64,000 nucleotides of DNA from Lithospermum erythrorhizon (lineage: Eukaryota; Streptophyta; Magnoliopsida; Boraginales; Boraginaceae), in assembly GCA_019722365.1 (NCBI GenBank), contig JADFUC010000188.1:186001-250000 (forward strand). Reading direction: 5' to 3'. Positions 12,257 to 24,548 of the stretch are shown piece by piece. Below the pieces are notes generated by a model that had not been told where the DNA came from, ran no database searches, and saw nothing but the letters and a program-made list of their open reading frames with translations. Made by a program: the position numbers and the translations under genes. Each line of letters begins with the position of its first letter. Position 1 is the first letter of the stretch.

Positions 12257-14410
12257 GTAAATAATCCAGATGATAATGAAAGTTTTGTAATTATAGGCTT
12301 GTAGCCATCATTTTTAAGCCTGCAAAAAATTATAACTTCTTGGTAGAAGTTTGTAGTATTTCCTCCATTTTTTTAGTTGGCGTTTTAGCAGCTTTGCTTG
12401 TAGATTAATAAAAAGAAAAAATAGTCGAAAAATAAATTTGAAAATGTGAATGGTAATAAAATTGAAACAATATCATGTTGGAATTGAAGACCACAATTTG
12501 AGATGATTTTGAACACAATTATTCACAATTTAGTCTAGCTAGGATATATTCTTAAGCGTAGGTTTTATTTTTAAATGGGTTTGAAGGCTTGGAGAAAGAC
12601 GTAGTTTTACTAGGTTTTGTTAGCGCATAAATATAGGATGATTTCGTGAGTTTTATTTATCAGCTGAATCACATTAGAATAGAGAAAAATTAAATGCTAG
12701 GGCATATTTGAGTCTTTAATATTGTGCAGAAGAACATAGTTTTTATTCTTGGAAAAATTTAGAGAGTTTATCTTTATTAACATTAGAACTTTGTGGTTGA
12801 GATTTCGGTGTATAAGAAAATCTTCAGCATAGATTATATTAGTGGTAGGGCTTATATGATCTTACGGTTTATTAGTGGATTCGCGGCAGCCAGGAGATAA
12901 ATGCCTTTATCTCAGGGGAACACGTATAAAATTCTTGTGTCTGTTTATTTCGCCAAATTTACATCGTTTTTATTGATTCTTTGAAGCTAGGAAGAGATTT
13001 AGGGTCTTAATCCCTAACGTATCATTGGTTGGTTGTTCATTTCAAGAAAAAATTAATGAAATGCATTGAAAATGTAAAAATGATATTTATTATCTTAAAG
13101 CATTATTATAAAAAAGCAAAAAAAAAATTAATTTAAAATGACAACTATAAAAGCGGAGTAAGTATTACTTACCGGATTTCAAATTTCTTGTGTGTCTTAA
13201 GCTTTTTTAGTAACGTATTCTTAAATCGATACCGGCCAATTTGAATATTCTTCATCGATACCGGCAATTTGAATGTTACGTTTAACATGTAAATGGGATC
13301 CAGTATTTTTTTAGTACCACCCCCAGAAATTAAAGCAGCATTGCCATTAACAAATGCAATAGATCTTTGCATAATCAACAATATCAATACTTAGTACGTA
13401 CATTTGACGACTTCACACAAGATAGAACATGTTCTTTCCTTGATTAAATAAGTAGCTTTATTTTAATCTTGAGCTGCTTTTCAATAAAAAATAATGGTGC
13501 AGCAGTTTTACATTAAAAACCAGCAAGAAAGAATATCTAAACGAGTTCTTGATCATACTGAGTACTGACACATATTGTGTATATCGGTATACGTATAAGA
13601 TGAGTGCAGAGAAGCCCATCAAAGAAACAAGAAGCATCTTCAATGGCTTTCACAGACCGAATCTCGTCCATACAGAGCTTTTCTTATCAGTTTTGCATTC
13701 GACAAATCACAAAAAAATTAATTATATATGCATGAACATAAATCAGAAGCACTGTACCCTATGCTATATAGTGCGAATCCAGGAATTTCCTATGGCAGAA
13801 CCGAGCCAATGTTCATTATAATTGAATATCATAAGAGCATGTGTATCAACTCCTCTAAAAATTATATTAAGGGTTGAAAAAATTAAAAATTAATAAAATG
13901 ATATTTTTGATGCCATAAAATAGCTTAGTCGCACAAAAATTTCATAGCGTCTACAAATTTATGCACTTGTTGAGATTTGGCTCACCCAAAAGTTAGCGTA
14001 TGATTGTCTACGTTGAAAAATAAGGAGAAGTTATTATTATATAAGCAGGAGAGTGCTAAAAAGCTTTTTTATAGCAAATTGGTTTTAGGATAGTGGCTTC
14101 TTTAGAATTTATAAAGTTTGTTACCATAACTAGCATGGGTGATAGTTACCGACCCGTTTCTGACTCCCTATATTATTTATACGTTCTTTTTAAATTCTTG
14201 AAATCTGATTTTATGTTTTGGTGAATAATAGAAGTTGTTAGAAATAAGCTACATAAAGTTAAGCGCACAAAATAAGAAAAGTAGTATTTATGAATGCATT
14301 TTAGATAAGCTTGGGGGCGGTCTCAAATGCTCAATAACAACAAGAATTGGGAAAATTTAATATGATAACAAAACTTTTTAGACTCAAGTGGTCAACCACG
14401 GGCGCATAAT

Positions 14411-14510
14411 ATAAATAGCAATAAATAACGATGCGATTGTTGTATACAGTGTGTCGCGGAAAATAGCGATAAATAGCATGTAATAACGATAAATAGCGAC
14501 AAATAGCAGG
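14411..14510. repeat. Cluster of AAATAGC-type motifs
   Basis: The heptamer AAATAGC, often followed by GAT or GAC, occurs about five times in 100 bases, with variants such as AAATAACGAT. Such clusters resemble subterminal repeats of plant hAT elements, where transposase binds. No matching terminal inverted repeats were located around it, so it is probably one surviving end. Confidence 0.5.
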
Positions 14511-16736
14511 TCACGGCCTCTTTTAATTCACAAATATAAACATTACCCTACATCGTTTCTACTTCCAGTTTCTTTCTAGTTATCATTGCCATACCAAATT
14601 AATTACTCTGTCACTTTGAAAAATGTCGGGTAGTGGCATGAGCAGAATGTAGAAGAAAGTTAATTTAATCTATGATCATAAGCATCCAACTAAAATTGAT
14701 TCCATTTTGACCAAAGCATTTTGAAGAATCTGTCTATTAAGATTTATAAGTACTTCAACATCCTATATCATTGCACCTATACAAGTTAGAATATGATTGG
14801 TTGATAAAATTAAATTATGAGATACCCGGCAAAATATTTATTATTTATGGCATATTACACTAAGAAGATTATTTGGCACAACGAAATAGAAAGATACAGT
14901 AATTGAAAAGTTGTCGACTGACCTTTCCCTTTTGAATAACTGTTTGGAAAGGGAGTTGTTGGTCCATTACAAGATTTTGATTCTCTTTCAATTGAATATG
15001 ATCAATCGAAATTATTTTTAAGAATATTATAGTAGAATAAGAAGTGTGCACGCGTTGTAATTTAATTAGCTTTATACTTGGAGCAGTTTTCAATATTGAG
15101 ACATGTCTCAATAGGCTATTAATATAATCCCACAGAAACTTTCACAAGAAAGTTTGAATTATTTTATTCTGACGTATTATATTTTATTTGTAATAACATC
15201 ACCAATTGTGTTTAGTTAGGAATTTATATCTTACACCAAAATGCCATGGTGTGTCAGAGCTTTTAAATTTTGTTAAATGCTTTTGAGCTTTTGGCCTTAA
15301 ATATATTTGTTTGTGTTGTATAATATCTTTTATAAAAATATATCGATGGAAATAGTTTGAAATGTAATTTTCATTGATATAATTTTTAAATCGAAGTATT
15401 ATCTGATACAAACAAAAATATCATAATTCAGTTGAAGAAGAATGAGCAAAGTCGAAGTGGGCAATCTTTGTAAGGATGAAGGGTATTAATTATTTGTCAA
15501 TATTATGTAATCGTACTTTTCATCGCTAATTCTTTTTAAATATAATGTATGTTTTGAACTTTTGTAACAAAAATAAAGAATAAAAAGATGTTACGGATTC
15601 TGTAATAATGCTCATCTTACAACACCAAGATCGGTTAACTATCAAATGTCTTCATTCCAACCTGATTAGAACTCTGGTGTGGCTTATAATTTACACAACT
15701 GATTTATTAGGCTACTGATCAACTTAAGTAGTCTTATACATGTTATTACTGACATTTTAAGTACAATATATATGTGCAGTCTTGAGTTTGCCACTGATAT
15801 TTTCACTACAACAAACATACTTTTAACCTTATGTGGTGTGCACTCTTGAGTTTGCCTTACCATTTAAAGGATACATCAATTTAGGGATCAATGTACGCAA
15901 TCGCGTGTGTAATATTTCAGTCTAATTTTCAACCTTTGTTCTGCTAGGAACCAAATTGCAATTTGATCTTAATTAACAGAATGAGGAGTAAAACCTAGTC
16001 CCACCTGACAGGAACTAGAATCTCTAATGGAGAATGAAATAAACTTATAAAGTTTTAAGGTTAAAAATTAGCCCCTCTTCTAAGTTTGGGGGTACCTTTA
16101 GCTCCTCTTTGGTGCGTACACTACATACACTGTATAGGAGTTACAAATATGAAAATAGGTTACGTATGTATGACTGCACGGTAAGAAAACATTTTCTATT
16201 ATAGTTTTAGATAGTGTAAATTTGGTGTAATTTGATCCTTGTTAGTATTATCGTAAGAATTTAGTTCCGATATTGTCACATGTGTAGTATGGTATTCGAA
16301 AGTAATAAATATTACACATTTTTTTCTATTTTGAATGTCAAATAATAAATAGCGACATTTATATTATAATCAAAATATGAGATATAAAAATCATTAGATT
16401 TTAATCATCCAATTCTAACAGCCCAGGCATCATATGTATAACTAGTAGTAATTCAATAGCCATACCTTTCGCTGCAATAGGTTAAACATCCAAGGTAGAT
16501 TCGTCTAAATAGGAAGTGCAGTAGTTATTCTTTCTGGGACTATTGTATTACTTGTCTGCTTAGTCCATCTTTACTGCAAATTGTTTAATCAGAATGTTTC
16601 CACTATGTAGGAATTAGAATATAGCTCAAGTCACATCCAGTTAAATAAGTCTACTCATGGTTTCTTGTTTTGGCTTTAAAAGACCAATAGGTTAGGATGA
16701 ATAGTTCTATACTGATTGAATTCAACTTTCCCTTAT

Positions 16737-16931
16737 TACTTAGTCCGGTTCAAAATAAATGATTGTTTAAATAAAAAATATTTTATTAATAGATTATGAA
16801 AAACTATATTGGAATTGTGAAAAACTATATTGGAATTGTAAAAATTTATATTAAAATTGTAAACAATCAACTATTATGAAAAAAAAAATTAAAAATTTCT
16901 AAATAATCATATATTTTGAAACGAATGAGTA
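16737..16931. mobile_element. Stowaway-like MITE, 195 bp
   Basis: The left end TACTTAGTCCGGTTCAAAAT continues into AAATGATTGTTTA. The right end, read on the minus strand, is TACTCATTCGTTTCAAAATA followed by TATGATTATTTA. The inverted repeat is more than 30 bases long with scattered mismatches. The interior contains a short tandem repeat of GAAAAACTATATTGGAATTG. Confidence 0.75.
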
Positions 16932-18765
16932 TTTAAATGTGTACCTAATAATAATAATGGTGGAGGCATATATTAATACCCAAATAAGGGCAATATGGTA
17001 CGGGAAGTGCACTAGGGAATATGAGTATATGACTAATGAGAAAGTCAATTGCCTAGCTAATGGGCTAATGGTCCTAACTGATAAGTCTTTGTATTAGCTA
17101 AGTACAGATATATTCCTCCAAGGTGTTGAGAATCCATAAAGATGACTATCAACACTCTTTCAAGTTGCCCCATCATTTTCTCTAATAATACTACCAAATA
17201 AAGTTCTAATCATGCTATACTTTAGTGTGGGTATTTGGAATATTGAAACATTCACCATTATTCTAAAATTGATATTTGTTTATATTTTAAAATTATGTAA
17301 TTTTTTTATATCATCTTAAACTTCGTCCATTCCACGAGAATACTACAAAAAATTTAATCATGTCATATCTTGTTATGACTTGTGGGTATTCATAGACACA
17401 AACTGTTTGTAACACTTTAAAATTAATACTCATACTTTAAAATTCATAGAGTTGTTCCACTCATTGCAAGCTTCACATTTCTAGTGTATTTTTACTATGT
17501 ATTTATTTAAATATCAGTTATCGAATAATAATAGCAAAAATCCTAACTCCAATATTAGCATACTCATCACTTCCACCAATTCAACTTCTACTAAGACGAT
17601 GGTGACATATTTTATAATTTGTTCATTGAAGCTACACACTTTCATATATATAAGACAAATTAAATCAGCATCTTGTTGAGAGTTACCCTCAATACCCTGG
17701 GGAAGGTGCTGATTGTAACAGAGACATCAAATACAACCACTTAGAAATTCGAATTGATACTGTTCGGAAATGATCACAGTACCTCATTCTGTGATTGAAG
17801 AGTTCCTTTGACTGCATTATTATGCCATTATGATCGTCAAAGGTGCAACCATTTGGGGCCTATCCCAATTCCCAACCGAACCTTAAATAATTCAAGGAAC
17901 ACTAGGGACTAGCTAGATAGCTAGCTAGGTCATTCAAATGGCACTCGCTTTAGTAAATTATTTCCATCATTATCTTGTAAAATACACTTTGTCTTCTCTT
18001 ATTTCTCACTCCATGTTATTTGGCAATCAAGTGACACGGAATTAATAATATTATGCACTATGCCACTAGATGGAGTTAAAATTTTATTTGCATTTAGCAG
18101 GTTCTAGTGAGGTATGGTTGTTATGAGCTTTTACTAAATCCAATTCATTTTGATAGATATTTTCAATTATCAATATAAAATTTGGACTAAGAACAATTTT
18201 TTATGTTATCTTATGAAAACAAATTTAAAAATAATATGAAAGTAATATCAATAGATATTTATTGAATAAGAAATTAAAATCTTAACTTCTAACGAACGTA
18301 TTAAAAACATTTTATTTTAGGGATTGATAATTCTAATATTTTAATCATTTTAACATAATATGATATGGAATGAATTTGATGGTTTGGATCGATTGAATAA
18401 TATAATAATGACTCAACTTCAATCAATTTTAATTATGTAGCGGTATCAAGTTACATAGCCAACTCAATTCACTTACAACAATATATATTACATACAAACC
18501 TTTTTAATGCAAAAGAAAGTTGATTATTATGAGACAAATCTCCGAGACTCCGACTCAAAATACTCAATTTGTTTGGAAATTGAAGCCCAAGTCTTGTCCT
18601 ACGTTTGTGCCGGTGCCGGCCTGCCGGGTACTAATAAAATTTTATCACATTTCCTACTAAGCCAAACTGGCATACTCTATACTAGTCTATAGTCTATAAT
18701 TATATGACATTGGACTCGGATCAATCTTCGGCCGAATGAACACCCCTACTTAACTTACTTAAGAC
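16932..18765. other. Intergenic sequence without supported genes
   Basis: AT-rich sequence with short open frames only. Nothing in either strand resembles a known domain or spliced gene. It ends at the left terminus of the hAT-like element. Confidence 0.55.
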
Positions 18766-19317
18766 TAGACGTGTATATTGAACCGAATTCGGCCCGGTCA
18801 CAAGATCGAGGGGTGATCCTTGAATTGGGTTGAGCCAGCCCGTTCAGAATTATTGGGCCCTGACCGGTTCGAGGTCGTGTATGGGGGGCCGACATGGTGC
18901 CACTTTGGTATTAACGATTTACTACGTTTATCCCATTCGTGTTTTTTTCATTAAACGTCCCCACGTTTGTATTTAATTAGGTACCGTTTATTACAAAAAA
19001 AAATTGAATATTGATGACGAATTGAAGAAATAACGTTTCTAAAGAAATAACTATTTATTAATAGCTCGGAAATAGGTAGTTTTAAAAGATACAATAGTCA
19101 TACTTACTTACTTGAAAACCCACTAATGGCGTACAAGCGTGGACAACAAAATGCACGATATAATGATTACGTTCGGTCATTTCATGGTGAAACCTGAAAG
19201 TTAAAAAGTCACCACAGGTTATGTTGTGACGTTCCACACGCCACCCATTCGTGAAGAAAACATGATGTGTTTCTCACAACCACTAGACAAGGCATGTACC
19301 TCGATGAAGTCGAGATC

Positions 19318-19581
19318 AAACAATTCACGGGTAATCTCTTGTTCCATTATCTAAATGAGGCTAAGCTTAGTAAATTTTGCACGTTTACTAGTGAATAGTA
19401 TCCGGATATAGTTGTGCAATTTTATAAGTCGATGGGAATGGATCATAAGGCAAATATAGATAATGGTGACCCTATGATAGGACTTACTTTTAATGTCAAT
19501 GGTGTAGAAGGGATGATAACCGAGGAAGATTTGACAACCTTATTTAGTATGACTAGGTATGAGGACGTAAAGTTGTGTTAA
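19318..19581 (+). pseudogene. Broken plant transposon-protein-like ORF fragment
   Basis: Translation in this frame gives a coherent stretch containing FYKSMGMDHKANID, then GLTFNVNGVEGMITEEDL and TLFSMTRYEDVK. It is interrupted by an in-frame stop upstream and another just after KLC. More coding-like pieces follow with frameshifts to about 20640. The style resembles the 'putative plant transposon protein' families found in Gypsy-like and captured sequences, but I cannot assign it firmly. It lies inside the hAT-like element and shows tandem duplication further downstream. Confidence 0.45.
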
Positions 19582-19980
19582 GGATTATCCGACAAGGGGG
19601 TGGTGTCTTGAATTGGCCTCTCGGACCAAAATGGTTGTCCTAAGGTTCTAAACAATAATCGTGAAGCCGTCGATCCCCGAGTTAGTTTCTCAGTACAATT
19701 TAGATGGAGATTGGGGAAAGTTTATTATTAGAAAGTGGTTCAAGAATTTTATTTCGACTAGTCGAGGCGCGAAGAACTTAGCCTTGATGCAAATGTTGGC
19801 TACTTGGGCTCTCTCTTGAATGAGGAGAAAGGTTGAGTATTCTCCATATTACATCCTAGAATGCATTTTCCTATCATAGAAATAAAAGGCACCTGATATG
19901 GCATGATCCTATCGCGTTTGTTGGTGAATGTCGAAGGAGTCCTTTTGTTTTTAGGAATGCATCAAAAGCGATGTTAGGAA

Positions 19981-20152
19981 AGACTCGATGATAGGAAAAC
20001 CCTCAATGGCTAAATTTGAAGTGTATTTGTGGGATAAGGCGTTGCATTCTAAGTGAGATTGATGGCAAGCGAAGACTCGAATGGGAAAACCCTCAATGGC
20101 TAAATTTGAAGTGTATTTGTGGGATAAGGCGTTGCATTCTAAGTGAGAGATT
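19981..20152. repeat. About 90-bp tandem duplication inside the hAT-like element
   Basis: The block from AGACTCGA through CCCTCAATGGCTAAATTTGA to GCATTCTAAGTGAGA occurs twice with a period of about 90 bases and small indels. In the minus-strand frame this duplicates the peptide HLECNALSHKYTSNLAIEG. Confidence 0.9.
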
Positions 20153-21317
20153 GATAAGCCATATGAGTTAGTGAGGAACGAAGTTTGGAAGTACAACAGA
20201 TGTAAAGCCCAGTGATCGGCGCCAATAAGGTGGAGTACAGTACCGAGGGGAGGAGATCTATCAATTTTCCTCAGGTGAGGCATCCACCTGCCCAACAACC
20301 GGCCAGGGCCGATGTTAGCGCCATGGAGTTCCTAGTTGATATTTTGAAGAAGTTGCTTAGCGTGAACTTATATTATTGTGAATGAGGTTAGCGGGATGAA
20401 GGCGAGAGAGAGATAACCGGGTTGCGCGAAAATCGATGTGATGAAGGACAAGGAGAAGGATGTTGAGCAGATGGCGGCGATGAGATCCATATGGGTGGAT
20501 TGCTGTCTGATGTAGAGGATCGCACCACATTTAGCTCCACCTCGCTCCGCTGACCCCTAATTGAGACTCGGGATGATGCCCCATACTCACGCGCGCCATT
20601 AGGCCCTATTGAAGAAGAAAGTGAAGAAACACATGAATGAATGTGTTTATGTTTTCTCATGTATGATGTATTGGTTATTGAACAATGTTTTCATTTATGT
20701 ACTTTGATGTTTGAACGATTTACTTTTCGTGTTATGTTTGCACTTGTTGGTTTTAAGCTTAGTTTGTCGTACGTTTGAACAATGTTTATGTTACTAGTGT
20801 TATGTTTTAACTATATTTGTCGTATGTTTTAATATGATATTGCTGAGTAGTTTGTTGTGTTGTGAATGTTTTTAAGCAGATTTTAGTGTTAGTTTAAGTT
20901 GTTCTTGAGTGTTGTCGACTTATGGTGTGAATGTGTTAGGAAAACACATGGTAACGGCTATTTGTGATGCGGGGTTTAGGTTTTTTACAATAAAAACGTG
21001 GTACCGTTTAAGGTGGAACGGTACCACGCTTATCCTAGATTATGTCCAACATTTCAGGGATAAGCGTGATGCTTTATTCACCTTAAACTTGACACCACGT
21101 TATCTACAATTAAAATTGTGAGATCGAACCCTTCAGAATCTCGCCCAAATATTTTGAGGCTCGGGCGGGCTGTGACCCAATCCTTTGACCCTCGTCCGTC
21201 CCACTTCTTAAGCCGGACGGGGCGTTCATTGAGATATTGGACAGGGGCCGGTCGAACTGGAATAAGTGGGCTGGACCTCCGGACGGCCCGGTGGGAACGG
21301 TTCCTTAGCCACGTCTA

Positions 21318-24300
21318 CTTAGACCATAATATTTGTATTTGAAATCCAATTGAAGTACGAAACATAGAACAGTAACCATTGGTGAACCCATGTATTTTAC
21401 AGTTATTTATTTCTTTTAATGAAACATTTATCTCGTTTTTTCCTTCAGTAATGTAATATTGTAATACATACCTGACTTTAATGTCTAATTTCGAAAAAAT
21501 AAGTGAATCAAATTTCTCAATATAATAGTCTAGGAAGATGTATTTTGGTAGCAAATTAGCAACAATAAGCATTGCTACCTATAAAACACCTAAACCAATT
21601 AAACAAGAGTCGGCTGTCAATAATATCTTATGATTGACTATTCTATACAAAATTCTACATCACATTACATTGAGGTAAACGGTTGCAATCGAAATTGTCT
21701 AAAAACGTTTTTAACTGAACATTTCGATTCATGACCTATGATTCAACACGTCTCCAGGTGAGTCGACAATTCAATTACTATTTTTGGTAAATTGCGTATG
21801 GACTTGACCAACCTAGGGACATAATGAATCCGTCCTCCTAACTTTCCTTGAAGCTCTTGTCTTAAAAATAGTTTACAGAGGATAAATCGTGATCAACTGA
21901 TGTTCGAGGAGAATTTAAGTTTTTAACTGGCGAAACTTGATATGAAATTACGTTATTTGCGTGAAGATGAGACTCCGTCGTATGAAGGAAGTATAAAATC
22001 TTTGATGCTGCCTTTTCGAGCTCTTTAATATGAAGAGCTGCAAATCTCTTCACGATCTTACTTATTTCGAAATTTCTTTAACGGTTGAAGTATGTCAAAG
22101 GCGACCAATCTAGAGATGTTTGGAGAGAAAAATGATGGAATTTTTTGCTCAGAGATAGTTGGAAAACCAGTCACCAAACTCTTATCTCTTGGGTGCGGAG
22201 GATACCAATACACAACTAATTTTGCTACTCCATCAACATATCTATTGAAAAATTGATCAACTTTTAACAGTTTTTTTTTTTCTTTTTTTGCGCGTTGGTA
22301 GGCTTGGCGTAATAGCACGAAAACTATGTCGACTAGTAAACATACCACATTAGGAAGGCATATAACGGTTTCGTAGAAATGGTAGCGAGGAATCGAAAGT
22401 CTAATTATCATGTTTAAGCCAAGATTCAAAGTCCACCAAAATATTCGTGGATGACCAAGTTGATGGAGTAGGTGAGCTTGTGGTTCTAAGGTTATGAGTT
22501 TGATACTCTCTGGCTTAACTTTTTTGATCGAACACGTGACACGTATTTTATCCGTGTGATTTCACCAGACCAGCATGATTTGCGATTATTACGTTTAGCT
22601 GGGGAGTTTAACTATCCGTCTGCGGCGGTTGCGGGTATCTTCTTAAAAGATCACTAAAATATGCCAAAACAGCCACTCCTTAAACATAATAATCAAACCA
22701 CACCAATATTGTACATTTATTGCAACTACTAATTGTATTTACCTTATGATTAACTAGTGAAATTTACTAATTATAACATACAAAAATTCCATTATTTTAA
22801 TTTTTTTTTTTTAAATTAATGATAAAAAGAAATACGGTGTATAATATTATAAATTACGAATACATATATTGAATAACAATCGAAACCTTTTTATAAAATC
22901 ATAGGTCACTTAATATTATATAACCAGACTATTAAACTATACATTATTTTAATACCTCTTGAGTTGGACTCCTGAATTCCAAGTCTTGTACTCCAACACA
23001 TATCTCCACTTAGTCTCCACCAATTCAATAATTCCCTCGTACCTTTATTTCGCAAACACCTAATACTATTTTCTATATCTATATATGTAACACACATAAA
23101 TTCGTTATTCCCTAATAAATTATAATTCAACAGGTACATATATTTATTTTTAGCTAATTATCTTTTTTATTTCTTGCTTATTAATTTATTACTCATTGCT
23201 TAAATTTGCTTGCTTTATTTTATTTTAGTTTAAATTATGAATATTGTTTTTGGGTTTTAGTGTTAATTGATATATTTGTTCAGGGTTTAAGTTTTCCGAT
23301 TATTGGTAATTTTTGCCTAGTTATTTTGAGGGATTTGTTTAATTTAGCGTGTTTTGAGCACAAAATTCAACTTGTAGTTGGGTTTTAATACTACCTCGAG
23401 TTTGATTTTTCCGATTATTGCTTTAATTGATGCACATAGGTTTGATTGTAATCGAAGTTATCATGTTAATAGTAAAGTAGGACAAGATACTAGTTTTTTG
23501 ATATATTTTTTACCGAATTGTAAAACATATACAAAAAAAAGTATAGAGTTCAGAATTTAAAATCAGCGAAGTGGAAATTAAAAAGCTTCGACAATGCTTT
23601 TTGGATAAAGGGGCATTATTATTAAGATGGTTTTATCAATTACAGATTATGATTGGATGAGCTGCCTAAAGCAGGGGGTTTTGTTGGGGGGGGGGGGGGG
23701 GTATTTTTTTCGAAAGGTGGAATTCGAAAGAATCTGAATCTTCTTTGTTGTGAATGGCTATTTTATTCTAGAAATTGAAATACTTTTTCACTTATTTTTA
23801 GCTCCTTGTTAATGTTGTGGTTAACTGTTTATTGATCATATATCATGTTTCTTCTAGTTTGAAGTTGGATATCTATTTCGCATTTGATGTATCGTCAAAT
23901 TGGGCAGTAACCATATTCTTACAGCCCTCCGTAAGCTAGGTAATGGGTACAATAGGTTGCCTTGGAATGGATGAATTTGGAAGGAATTAGTTTGATACTT
24001 GGTTTTAACTTTAAACCCATCGGTGTTTGCATGTCCAAGTGAGATACGGATTGGAACTCTGTCAATTTGTTCCAATGTCTTTTTTGCGTTACCGAATTTA
24101 AATGTATATCAAACTTCAAACCGTTACTCCAATAAGTTAGTATTTTAAATTCTCAGATTTACAATTTGTAGATTTCAAGTCTGTTTTGAAATACTTATCC
24201 TCCTATTAACACTCTGACATTAGTTTACAGAATAATTTTTACATTTTCCGATTCTAAAGAAAATTTCTCATAGAGCTCACCTCTATTGCCAGACCAATCT

Positions 24301-24548
24301 TCTCATGAGTATGTTTTCTTGTTGATTGCTGAGTTATTATGTAATTTTCATTCTTATTTTGGCTAAACTAAAAAATTATCCAGTCTCTGCTCGACTGCTC
24401 CAGTGTGCTATGTGTTAACTATGCTTTTAAAAGGATGCAGTCAGAGAGTCTGTCTTAGCATTGCATCCTCAGATATATTCATTTCTTTGAAGGGAAAATG
24501 GTCAAACTGTGCAGAGCTTCGGGTGGATAACGACAATCTTAACTAGAA
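21318..24548. other. Intergenic region and probable 5' region of the RING-H2 gene
   Basis: No complete gene is supported. Minus-strand frames at 21862-22053 and 22058-22429 are open but match nothing I recognise and lack a spliced partner. The last 1-1.5 kb, with T-rich intron-like sequence, may contain 5' UTR exons and promoter of the RING gene starting at 24549. Confidence 0.5.
23686..23701. repeat. Poly-G run of 16
   Basis: Sixteen consecutive G residues, preceded by a shorter GGGGG, lie about 850 bases upstream of the RING-H2 start codon. Such a run is unusual in AT-rich DNA. Its exact length may be a sequencing or assembly uncertainty. Confidence 0.9.

Larger units (their letters stand above)
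10294..16736. other. Long AT-rich intergenic region
   Basis: The first few hundred bases are probably the 3' UTR of the CCT gene. Beyond that I find no supported gene. The open frames are short, AT-driven and lack motifs. A MITE-like element, a TA microsatellite and an AAATAGCG motif cluster are listed separately. Around 13225-13275 the phrase GATACCGGCCAATTTGAAT is repeated in tandem with small changes. Confidence 0.6.
18766..21317. mobile_element. hAT-like non-autonomous element, about 2.55 kb
   Basis: The left end reads TAGACGTGTATATTGAACCG and then CCCGG. The right end, read on the minus strand, reads TAGACGTGGCTAAGGAACCG and then CCGGGCCG, giving an imperfect terminal inverted repeat of about 35 bases. 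The flanking octamers CTTAAGAC and CTTAGACC could be a decayed 8-bp target duplication. Both subterminal zones are GC-rich with GACCGGTTCGAG-like phrases, unlike the AT-rich surroundings. Inside is a broken plant-transposon-type reading frame rather than a recognisable hAT transposase. Class assignment rests on the ends. Confidence 0.5.

Noticed and set aside
21862..22429. Two adjacent minus-strand open frames (63 and 123 codons) with ordinary-looking peptides
   Set aside because: No recognisable domain, no shared frame and no convincing splice sites joining them. They may be a decayed gene but cannot be supported.
22440..22680. SINE-like sequence with a B-box-like AGGTTATGAGTTTGATAC
   Set aside because: The A box is unclear and no poly-A tail or target duplication was found, so a SINE call is not supported.
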